64,000 bases of DNA from Novosphingobium rosa NBRC 15208 (lineage in GTDB: Bacteria; Pseudomonadota; Alphaproteobacteria; Sphingomonadales; Sphingomonadaceae). Positions 43,220 to 50,552 of this stretch are shown piece after piece (position 1 is the first letter of the stretch; the number at the start of each line of letters is the position of its first letter). Below the pieces are notes generated by a model that saw only the letters and a program-made list of their open reading frames with translations, did not search any database and had not been told where the DNA came from. Made by a program: the position numbers and the translations under genes. The stretch lies in NCBI RefSeq assembly GCF_001598555.1, contig NZ_BCZE01000001.1, positions 103,980 to 167,979 of the forward strand, written 5' to 3'.

Positions 43220-44398
43220 TCACCGGATGCCGACAAGCGCGCGAAGCCGCTCGATGTCCCGGTGGCGCGTGGGGATGTCATCACGCGGCGCCGCGCAACG
43301 ATAGTCCCGCAACCGCTCAAGGCTGCGCAGCAGCACGTCGAGCGGCGGTCCACTCGCGGTGATGCTGCCCAGAGCGCGCGTGCTCACCTGCGCGGCGGGG
43401 CGGGTGATGAAGCGGTCGACCAGCATATCGTGATGCTGCCGCGCCGTCCGCCCGAACGTATCGCAGAGCTTGAGGAAGGCCCGGGCGTTGGTCTGGAACC
43501 AGGGCTGATCCGCCTGGCTGTCCGCCGCGAGAAGGAACGCATCGAGCATGTTCGGCGTCGCCATGCAGTCGCGCAATTGCGCCTGATCGCCCGGCATCAT
43601 GAAGGGCATTTTTTCCAGCAGCAGTTGCGAATAGGAGGGATCGCTGGCGCGGCAGAGGCCGAGCAGCAGATCGATCTCGTTGATGCTGGGAAAGTCCCCG
43701 GCATTGGCGCCGCGATAGACATGCCGACCGACCCTGTAAGGCTTGTAATAGGGCCGCACGCTGTAGAAAAACCGGTCGACATCCAGCCTGTCGAACAGGC
43801 GCTGGTTGAAGCGGATGACCGCCTCCAGCGCGGCCCCGGCCTGCTCGAACAGCACGTCCGCGACCGGGCTGCTCACGCCGATGGCGACCAGCCGCCGCAA
43901 GGCATCCGCCGCGCATTGGAAACTCAGAATGCCGCGCGTGTTCTCGTCGATAAACAGGAACTCGTCAGGCAGCGCCGTGAAGCTCTTGCGCACCCCGTTC
44001 ACGGCCAGATTATGCGTGGCCAGATGGGCGGTCGCAAAGCGTGGCGCCATGCCCGCCGCCGCACCGACATGGAGCGCCAGCGCGGAAGCCTCCTGATGCG
44101 GCGATTGCTCCTCGCGATCAGGATGGGTCAGTTCATGGCGGCGCAGCGCCCCCAGATAGAGGCCGACATTGCCCAGCAGATGGAACGCCGAGCCAAAGCC
44201 ATCGGTGGTCCGCCCCTCCGCCAGCAGCGGGGCGATCAGCAGCCGTCCCTCTTCGCACAGCTGCTGCTTGATGCCTTCGCCGGCCCCTTCCACGGCGGAG
44301 CGGTCCTCGCGGGCGAAATAAAGCTCCTCCAACGCGGTGTTCATCGCGACGAAACTCGTGCGGATCCAGTGGTCGAAAGCTTCTGCGTTCCGTGTCAT
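43220..44398 (-). CDS. PrnB/IDO-like heme dioxygenase (DUF1864 family)
   Basis: A 392-residue protein of the indoleamine-2,3-dioxygenase superfamily, PrnB branch. FFYSVRPYYKPYRVG (residues 210-224) is the family signature, and ARQHHDMLVDRFI aligns with the IDO proximal-histidine helix, making H323 the candidate heme ligand. PrnB converts 7-chlorotryptophan derivatives in pyrrolnitrin synthesis; IDO/TDO open the indole ring of tryptophan. No halogenase or other prn gene is nearby. The next gene upstream is a kynureninase-like enzyme 10 bases away, so a tryptophan-like substrate is likely. GGAGG precedes the ATG. Confidence 0.78.
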   Translation of the reverse strand: MTRNAEAFDHWIRTSFVAMNTALEELYFAREDRSAVEGAGEGIKQQLCEEGRLLIAPLLAEGRTTDGFGSAFHLLGNVGLYLGALRRHELTHPDREEQSPHQEASALALHVGAAAGMAPRFATAHLATHNLAVNGVRKSFTALPDEFLFIDENTRGILSFQCAADALRRLVAIGVSSPVADVLFEQAGAALEAVIRFNQRLFDRLDVDRFFYSVRPYYKPYRVGRHVYRGANAGDFPSINEIDLLLGLCRASDPSYSQLLLEKMPFMMPGDQAQLRDCMATPNMLDAFLLAADSQADQPWFQTNARAFLKLCDTFGRTARQHHDMLVDRFITRPAAQVSTRALGSITASGPPLDVLLRSLERLRDYRCAAPRDDIPTRHRDIERLRALVGIR

Positions 44399-44408
44399 CG
44401 CGCCCTCC

Positions 44409-45542
44409 TCAACCGCGCGCCGCGGCGCGCAGGCCAGCAGCCACGCGATCGACATCCGCCTCGTCATTCCAGATGCCGAAGGACAGGCGCAGGCGCGCGC
44501 CCCGTCGATCGAAACGGACGCCGTCCGCTTTCAGCGCGGCCTCGTGATGCTCGTCGAGGGGGAGGCACAGCGTGCCGCCGCGCTGGGCGAGCAGGCCGGG
44601 ATCGGCGTCTATCTGGCCCAGCAGCCTGCCGGAAAGGCGCAGATTGTGCGCGCGAATGGCAGGCACGCCGATCCCCGCGACAGCCCGCAAGCCCGCCGTC
44701 GCGATCGCAAGGGGCGCCACGGACGGCGTCCCGCCCCAGAGCCGACGCGCATCGGGCGCAAAGGCGAAGTGGCGAAGATCCATCTCAAACGGGTTGGCGT
44801 GCGAAAACCATCCGCGCTCGATCGGCGTGATGCTCTCGATGACCTCGGGCGACACCCACGCGAAACAGGCGCCGGGGCCGCCGCTCAGCCATTTCACGCA
44901 GGTGCCGACGACCGCATCGGCATCCCATGCATCGACGCTGATCGGCAGCACACCCGCCGACTGCGCGACATCGACGATCGAGAAAACGCCATGAGCCTTC
45001 GCCATCGCCGTCAGCTCGGCCACCGGGCTGAGGATGCCGGTGTTGGAGTGGACATGCATCATCACCACCACGGCGATGTCGGGATCGCCGATGCGCCGCC
45101 AGCTGGCAAGGTCTGAAGGGTCGCCTGTCACCAGTTCCATGCGGAAGCCGAGGCGCGAGAGCCCGTCCACGGCATAGGCCACGGAGGGAAATGCTTGCTC
45201 CGAGATCAGGATGACATTGCGCTCCGGGCGGCATGAGAGACCGGAGATGATCCGCGATATGGCGGCGGAGACGCCGGGTTGGGGGCACCATTGGCGCGCC
45301 TCGCCGCCCAGCAGATCGACCAGAGCGGATCGGAATGCATCGACCGCGCCAAGCCATTGCGACCATGCATCGCCCCCGGCAGTTTCCCAAGGGGTGAAGA
45401 ACGCCTGTTCGGCACTGTCCCGCGCCGCGAGGGGGAGGAGGCCGACGCTGTGGGCCAGCAGGTAAGGCCCGCCTTCCGGCCGGTGAAACAGCTGCCGTGC
45501 AGATGGTGCGGCAGCATCGTCGCGGATTTCTGGATCGGTCAT
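44409..45542 (-). CDS. Kynureninase-like PLP-dependent enzyme (aminotransferase class V fold)
   Basis: A 377-residue PLP enzyme. The N-terminus has YLLAHSVGLLPLAARD (kynureninase has a NSLGxxP counterpart); the cofactor residues are D181 and Q184 in VDVAQSAG and the Schiff-base lysine K207 in GTCVKWLSGGPGA; LWGGTPSVAPLAIA is the family's GTP segment. Kynureninase hydrolyses kynurenine to anthranilate and alanine. It precedes the PrnB-like gene in a two-gene operon and is divergent from an AsnC regulator. Cysteine desulfurase-like or isopenicillin-epimerase-like activity is the alternative. Confidence 0.8.
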   Translation of the reverse strand: MTDPEIRDDAAAPSARQLFHRPEGGPYLLAHSVGLLPLAARDSAEQAFFTPWETAGGDAWSQWLGAVDAFRSALVDLLGGEARQWCPQPGVSAAISRIISGLSCRPERNVILISEQAFPSVAYAVDGLSRLGFRMELVTGDPSDLASWRRIGDPDIAVVVMMHVHSNTGILSPVAELTAMAKAHGVFSIVDVAQSAGVLPISVDAWDADAVVGTCVKWLSGGPGACFAWVSPEVIESITPIERGWFSHANPFEMDLRHFAFAPDARRLWGGTPSVAPLAIATAGLRAVAGIGVPAIRAHNLRLSGRLLGQIDADPGLLAQRGGTLCLPLDEHHEAALKADGVRFDRRGARLRLSFGIWNDEADVDRVAAGLRAAARG

Positions 45543-45662
45543 GGCCCTGGCTCCCTCTGCGGGGCATTGTAGGCATTCCGATGGCGAATGTTGTCCTTTA
45601 AGCCGCCATGGCGTCACACTTGTGCAGAACAATGTCCCGGCGTATGAGATTTTTCAGGAATA

Positions 45663-45690
45663 TCTGTCAGACATACTCCGATCTGACAGA
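45663..45690. promoter_or_regulatory. Inverted repeat upstream of the AsnC gene
   Basis: TCTGTCAGA (45663-45671) and TCTGACAGA (45682-45690), 9-bp perfect arms with a 10-base spacer, between the divergent kynureninase-like and AsnC genes. Length and spacing suit an Lrp/AsnC dimer; autoregulation and control of the catabolic pair are inferred. Confidence 0.55.
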
Positions 45691-45715
45691 CCGTTGGCGA
45701 CCGGGAGATGATGAG

Positions 45716-46180
45716 GTGGACAGGTTCGATCGCGCCATTCTGGCCGAACTGGAACAGGATTCCCGGCAAAGTTTCGGAGCCGTGGCCGAAAAGGTCGGCC
45801 TGTCGAAGACGCCCTGCTGGAACCGTGTGCAAGTGCTTGAACAACAGGGCATCATCACGGGCTATCCCGCCGCCATCGATCCCTATGCCATCGGCCTCAA
45901 GCTCAGCGCCTTTGTCGAGGTGTCGGTCGAATTCGCCCAGCATCCGGCGTTCGAAGCCGCCATCATGGGCCACCCCGCCGTCCTCAATTGCTACACCACG
46001 GCGGGCGACGGCGATTATCTGCTGCATGTCGTCACCAGCGACGTGGAGGCGCTGGACGGCCTGCTGCGCGGAAACCTCAGCCGCCTGCCCGGTGTGCAGC
46101 GCTTCGCCACGACCATCTGCATGAAAACGATCAAGCGCGGCGCCCCGCTGATGGCCGCGGCGAGATTGGGGCAGCCATAA
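45716..46180 (+). CDS. Lrp/AsnC family transcriptional regulator
   Basis: A 154-residue regulator with an N-terminal winged helix (VDRFDRAILAELEQDSRQSFGAVAEKVGLSKTPCWNRVQVLEQQGII) and a C-terminal RAM amino-acid-sensing domain (CYTTAGDGDYLLHVVTSDVEALD). The GTG start at 45716 is chosen because GGGAGA is seven bases upstream and the protein then begins like other Lrp proteins. Such proteins sense amino acids, here perhaps tryptophan or kynurenine, and control the divergent two-gene operon. A longer open frame upstream lacks similarity. Confidence 0.9.
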   Translation: MDRFDRAILAELEQDSRQSFGAVAEKVGLSKTPCWNRVQVLEQQGIITGYPAAIDPYAIGLKLSAFVEVSVEFAQHPAFEAAIMGHPAVLNCYTTAGDGDYLLHVVTSDVEALDGLLRGNLSRLPGVQRFATTICMKTIKRGAPLMAAARLGQP

Positions 46181-46395
46181 GGCCCATCCCGTCAACACGG
46201 CCTGATGACAAGACTGGAAACATAGGCTTCCGCGCCAACCCCGATCCCCAAAGCAGCATTCCCGCCAGCATTGGCCATCAGACGCCGGTCGGGCAGGCCG
46301 CCTTCAACGTCGGTTTTTGACAATCCCTCCAGCTTCATCGCCCTGTTCAAGCGTACCTTCGGCGCAACGGCAAGAGCCGCTGAAAATGCGCGCCT

Positions 46396-47217
46396 TCACC
46401 GTCCCCGGTTCGCCGGCTCCACCCTTATGTCCCCCCGCCGCGATGGCCAGCCGCCTGCCATGGCCGGGCCTTCATCGAAGTCCGTCGTCAGCCGCGCGGG
46501 ATCAAGCCCCAGCCCGGTGATGATATGGCGCAGCTTGTCCGCGCGCTGGCGGGCAAGGCCGGGGGCTTCGCTCAGCAGCCTGCCGTCGTCCAGCCGCGAT
46601 TGACCGCGTGTCGCCCGGATCGTGACATGGGCATGGGTGGCCTGCGCATAGCGCACCAGCGCCATCAGCGCGATCATGTCGCCCAAGGAACCCCGGTCGC
46701 TGTCGAAGGGGTAATAGACGGCCAGATTGCGCGGCAAGAACGGCGGCGTGGGAGCGGGTTCAGGCGCGGCATCCTTGTAGATCGGGCGGATCGAGAGCGC
46801 GGGATCGGCTTCCACCCGCGCCAGCATCGCGCTGGCCGCCGCCTTGCGTTCCGCGCTGACGGCGTTGGGGCCATAGGCCATGCCGGGGGTGGCGGGCACG
46901 ATCCGGTCGCAGGCAGGATCGATCTCGGGCATGACCGAGAAGCGGCCCTCGACGCTCAGCCCGCCGCAGGGGGCGGGCCCATCGTTCACCCTGCCCTCGA
47001 CCAGCACTTGATGGTGCAATTGCGCGCTGGCGTAATCGACCGGATTGGTGAGCGAGTAACGCTGCCCGTCATGCTCCACAAAGAAGCACAGATCGCTGTC
47101 GGGCCCGGTGTCCTGCGCCACCGGACAGGCAAGAAAGCTGACCGGCGTTCCCGCGGAGGGCGGCGCGGCGGCGGTGAGCGCCATGGCCAGCAAGGCGGTG
47201 GGCCTGACGGCGGGCAT
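46396..47217 (-). CDS. Exported OmpA-like protein
   Basis: A 273-residue protein with a signal peptide (ALLAMALTAAAPPSAG). The first half is unrecognised (HDGQRYSLTNPVDYASAQ, then PCGGLSVEGRFSVMPEID with two Cys). The C-terminal ~110 residues look like an OmpA-type peptidoglycan-binding domain: NLAVYYPFDSDRGSLGD, THAHVTIRATRGQ, then SEAPGLARQRADKLRHIITGLGLDPARL. Its ATG overlaps the stop of the di-heme gene (TGATG), so it is the last gene of the TonB receptor-tannase-cytochrome operon. It may anchor the cytochrome or the receptor to the wall; that is inference. Confidence 0.65.
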   Translation of the reverse strand: MPAVRPTALLAMALTAAAPPSAGTPVSFLACPVAQDTGPDSDLCFFVEHDGQRYSLTNPVDYASAQLHHQVLVEGRVNDGPAPCGGLSVEGRFSVMPEIDPACDRIVPATPGMAYGPNAVSAERKAAASAMLARVEADPALSIRPIYKDAAPEPAPTPPFLPRNLAVYYPFDSDRGSLGDMIALMALVRYAQATHAHVTIRATRGQSRLDDGRLLSEAPGLARQRADKLRHIITGLGLDPARLTTDFDEGPAMAGGWPSRRGDIRVEPANRGR

Positions 47218-48881
47218 CACAGCACCTCCAGAAAGTGGACCAGATCCTGCTTTTCCTGCTCGGCATAGCCGATGTTGAAGCGGCGGTCGTAGAAATCCAC
47301 CAGCTCGCGCAAGGATCGCGCCGAACCATTGGCGAAATAGGGCGCCCGCCCCGCCAGAGCGCGCAATTGCTGGGTCATGGTGGCCCCCACATCGAAGCAT
47401 TTGCCGGTGATCAGCGCGCGTCCGGGATCATGCGTGTAGATATGCCGCCCCAGATAGGCCTGCGGCCTGGCGGTGGGCGAGCAGGTGATCTCGAACAGCG
47501 GCAGATCGGGCCGGTTGTTGGACCATGGCAGATTGTTCAGCCCCAGATCCATAAAGCCGGGGGCCAGATCCATGCCCATCATCAACGTGTTGTGGCAGCC
47601 CGAGGCGCAGGAGCGCTTGAAGGGATTGCCGATGCCCTTGTCGTTATAGGCGCCCACATCCTGAATGATGAAGCGGCGGCTGTAATAGAGTTCCGCCCCC
47701 CGCACGATGGACTGGCGGCGTTCGCTCTGGGCCGGGCTCTCACCGGACGCGGGCTTCGCCCACATGGCAAAGCTGCCGAAAACCTTGTTGACCGGATTGT
47801 TGCCCAGCCATGCCGGAGCGCCATCGCGCAGGCTTGCGGCGCCAAGGCCGGGCGGCGCGCCATTTCCGGTCAAAGCCCCCGCGACACCGTCCACGCCTTG
47901 CGCCGCATAGATCTGCCGCTCGAAGGCGACGATCCGGTCCAACTGCCGCGCGGTGGGTTTGCGACTGGCCTGAAGATGCGTCATCGCCGCTTCCAGCGCC
48001 TGCGTGCGCAAGGTCGGCTCACGCCCGTCGGCCATCAGTTGCAGCGAGACGAATTGGCCGGTCTGCGGGTCTTTGGGCAGCAGGCTCTTGTCATTGTAGA
48101 AAAAGGCTTCGTGCGGGGGCACGCCATGGGGCAGCTGGGTGAGATATTTGGTGTTGGCCAGCGGACGCGGGCGGCGGAACACCGAGACCATCGGGTTGGC
48201 GCTGTGCAGCCCATAGGTGGGATCAGTGTTGCAGGTGGTGGGGTCGCTGACCACGGCGATGGTGAATTCGGGTTGGATCGGCGTGCCATCGGCGGCGCGT
48301 GGCGGCCATGGCAGGAAGATGCGGAACAGCCCGCGATCCAGCAGCAGCGCATGCGACGCCCGCTCGCCCTGAGGCAGGCTGGGGCAGTTCGAGCCATCGA
48401 TGGCGGCGAACAGCGGATCCTTGCCCTGCGTCTCGGCCCAGCGCCGGTCGATCGTGGCCACCGACAGGCCCATGCCATTTTCCGGCTGATGGCAGGTGAC
48501 ACAGGCCCGCCCATTCGCCCCCAGCGGGGTGAAGAAGGGATGCCCCTTGCTGGCCAGCGGACCATCGGCATTGAGCACCTGCATCCGCCCCGACGGGTCG
48601 GCGTAATCGGCCATGGCGGGCATGGTCCGCTGCTCGCCCGGGGCCCACCATGACGGATCGGCGGCGCCATAACCATCGCCTCGCGGCGCGGTATCGGCCA
48701 CGGCCTGAGCCTGCCTGGTCTGGGCGGGAACCTGCCCTGCCGTGTCTCCCACCGCCCCCGGCCGCCGCGGCGCGCCATCCGGGGGTGCGGGCCGCGACAG
48801 GGCGATGCTGGCGCTGAGGCAGGCGATGGCGCCGATCAGGGCGGTTGTGGGCCACAGGCGGAGGCGGGAGGTCGATGTCAC
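47217..48881 (-). CDS. Di-heme cytochrome c peroxidase-like protein
   Basis: A 554-residue exported protein (signal anchor ALIGAIACLSASIAL). Two heme c sites: CVTCH (C127, C130, H131) and an unusual CX3CH, CASGCH (C425, C429, H430). The spacing and the TKYLTQLPHGVPPHEAFFYN and LRALAGRAPYFANGSARSLRELVDFYDRRF phrases match the MauG/cytochrome c peroxidase superfamily. Classical members reduce H2O2 or oxidise substrates. It follows the tannase by 19 bases. GTG 48881 is chosen because GAGGAG lies seven bases upstream. Role in polyphenol oxidation is possible but not shown. Confidence 0.85.
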   Translation of the reverse strand: MTSTSRLRLWPTTALIGAIACLSASIALSRPAPPDGAPRRPGAVGDTAGQVPAQTRQAQAVADTAPRGDGYGAADPSWWAPGEQRTMPAMADYADPSGRMQVLNADGPLASKGHPFFTPLGANGRACVTCHQPENGMGLSVATIDRRWAETQGKDPLFAAIDGSNCPSLPQGERASHALLLDRGLFRIFLPWPPRAADGTPIQPEFTIAVVSDPTTCNTDPTYGLHSANPMVSVFRRPRPLANTKYLTQLPHGVPPHEAFFYNDKSLLPKDPQTGQFVSLQLMADGREPTLRTQALEAAMTHLQASRKPTARQLDRIVAFERQIYAAQGVDGVAGALTGNGAPPGLGAASLRDGAPAWLGNNPVNKVFGSFAMWAKPASGESPAQSERRQSIVRGAELYYSRRFIIQDVGAYNDKGIGNPFKRSCASGCHNTLMMGMDLAPGFMDLGLNNLPWSNNRPDLPLFEITCSPTARPQAYLGRHIYTHDPGRALITGKCFDVGATMTQQLRALAGRAPYFANGSARSLRELVDFYDRRFNIGYAEQEKQDLVHFLEVL

Positions 48882-48900
48882 GCGCAGACTCCTCGGGAAC

Positions 48901-50523
48901 TCAATAGGCTGCCCCGGCCCAGACGTAATGATCGTCACGCAAGGTGGCGGGCATCTTGCCGGCGAAGCTGGCCGGATCGTTCACATCGCCCTTGCCCTTG
49001 TAGGTGGCGCGGACGGGATAGGCGAAGACCGGGCGATGACGGGGCGTGCCATCGGGCAGCAGCGCGCTGGCCATGATCTGGTCGGGTGCATGCGCCTGTT
49101 CCACCCAGTTGACGATGGAGCCCAGCATATTGGCCTGATAGGGGATATAACCATCGCGACAGTGATACATGCCGGGCACCGGGAACATGCGGACAAAGGC
49201 ACGCGCCGCATCCAGCCCGCCCACAGCATCGCGGAGGCGGGCATAATAGTCGGGCATGCCATCCACCCCGGCTGCCGGATCGGCGGCACCATACCAGATG
49301 ATCAGCTTGCCGCCGGCGTCGCGCAGGGGTTTCAGGTCCGGATTGTCGGCATCATAGATCGCGCCATGCTTTTGCAGCGCCCGCAAGGTGGGCACGTCCC
49401 AGCCCCATGTCTTGAGCGTCACGCTTTCGGGCAGGGTGCCCAGAAACATCATGGTGCGCACATTCTCATCCATCATGGCGATACCCGCTTCGGTCAGCCC
49501 GCCGCGCCCGCCCCAGGTCAGCTCCGCGCCATAGGGCTCGCCGCCGGGATAAAGATGGACGCCCTGCGCATCGACGGGCCCCTGATAGAAGCGGCGGGCG
49601 ACATCGGCCTGTTGCGGGGTCAGGCAGGCGTCGGCGCGCTGCGGACCGCAGACAATGGTTTTCGGATCGAAATGGCAGGCGCGGGGCTCATCGATCTGGC
49701 CGTCTTTCACGCCGTCCAGCCCATCGCAAGCCGCCATCACCGCGCCGTGCAGGGTTTCCAGCGCGGCTTTGTCGAACACCATCCTGCCCGCATCGTCATG
49801 GCCCCAGCGCGCTTCCCAGAGAAAGCGCTCCATCGCCTCGGTGATGATGGTGGCCGGCGAGCCCGCGACGAGGCCGTTGAAATCCGTGGGATAGCGCTGG
49901 GCCTCCATCATCGCCTCGCGCCCGCCGTCCGAACAGCCCTGAAAATAGGCATAGGCAGGTGGCTGACCGTAATAGAGGCCGATCAAGGCCTTGGCCGCGA
50001 TGGAAAAAACATGGGCCGCGCGATAGGAGAAGTCCGCCCGGACCTGCTCGCCGCCCAGCGCCCAGATGCCGTCGCCCCCGGTGTGGCCGGAATCCTCGAA
50101 GCCCACGGCGAAGGCGCCGGAGAAGGCCTGCGCGTCATCGCAGGCGGGTGAAAAACCGGTGCGGATCGCGCCGCAATTGCCGCCGCAGCCGCCTTGCAGA
50201 TAGCGCCCGGTGTAGCCTGTGGTGGGCAGATGCAGCTCGAAATGGATGTTGGGGGCGACATAGCCCTTGAGCAGGCACATCTCCGCGCGGCCCTTCGCAG
50301 CGGGCACCACCTCTGCCGAAAGCACCCGCGCGCCCGCATCGGGAAGCGTGGGCAAGCCGCGTCCGCGCAACGCCGCGCAATCCATCACCGGCGCCAGCGC
50401 CGCGCGCACGGGCAGCGCGGCGTAGCGCACCAGCCCGGCAGCGGGTTGGGCCTGTAGGGCAGGGGCCACGATCAGCCCCAGCAGCGAGAGAAAAGCCGCA
50501 AGCTTGCGCAAGACTGTCAGCAT
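48901..50523 (-). CDS. Tannase/feruloyl esterase family protein
   Basis: A 540-residue exported alpha/beta hydrolase (signal peptide to about residue 25). The nucleophile S198 lies in YFQGCSDGGREAM, with the paired Cys of the tannase family; the acid is probably in YGAADPAAGVDG and the His in PGMYHCRDG, where the second Cys sits. GGGRGGLTEAGIAMMDENV and GWDVPTLRAL segments are family-typical. These enzymes cut gallate or ferulate esters of plant polyphenols and hemicellulose. It follows the TonB receptor by 29 bases. GGAGG precedes the ATG. Confidence 0.92.
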   Translation of the reverse strand: MLTVLRKLAAFLSLLGLIVAPALQAQPAAGLVRYAALPVRAALAPVMDCAALRGRGLPTLPDAGARVLSAEVVPAAKGRAEMCLLKGYVAPNIHFELHLPTTGYTGRYLQGGCGGNCGAIRTGFSPACDDAQAFSGAFAVGFEDSGHTGGDGIWALGGEQVRADFSYRAAHVFSIAAKALIGLYYGQPPAYAYFQGCSDGGREAMMEAQRYPTDFNGLVAGSPATIITEAMERFLWEARWGHDDAGRMVFDKAALETLHGAVMAACDGLDGVKDGQIDEPRACHFDPKTIVCGPQRADACLTPQQADVARRFYQGPVDAQGVHLYPGGEPYGAELTWGGRGGLTEAGIAMMDENVRTMMFLGTLPESVTLKTWGWDVPTLRALQKHGAIYDADNPDLKPLRDAGGKLIIWYGAADPAAGVDGMPDYYARLRDAVGGLDAARAFVRMFPVPGMYHCRDGYIPYQANMLGSIVNWVEQAHAPDQIMASALLPDGTPRHRPVFAYPVRATYKGKGDVNDPASFAGKMPATLRDDHYVWAGAAY

Positions 50524-50552
50524 CAGGCCGGTCCTCCATCACGGAAAAGGGT

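Noticed and set aside
43184..44830. Open frame of about 550 codons opposite the PrnB-like gene
   Set aside because: No recognisable motif, and the opposite strand carries IDO-type signatures.
46181..46395. Hidden gene between the AsnC and OmpA-like genes
   Set aside because: The 215-base gap holds only short open frames without RBS or motif; treated as non-coding between convergent genes.
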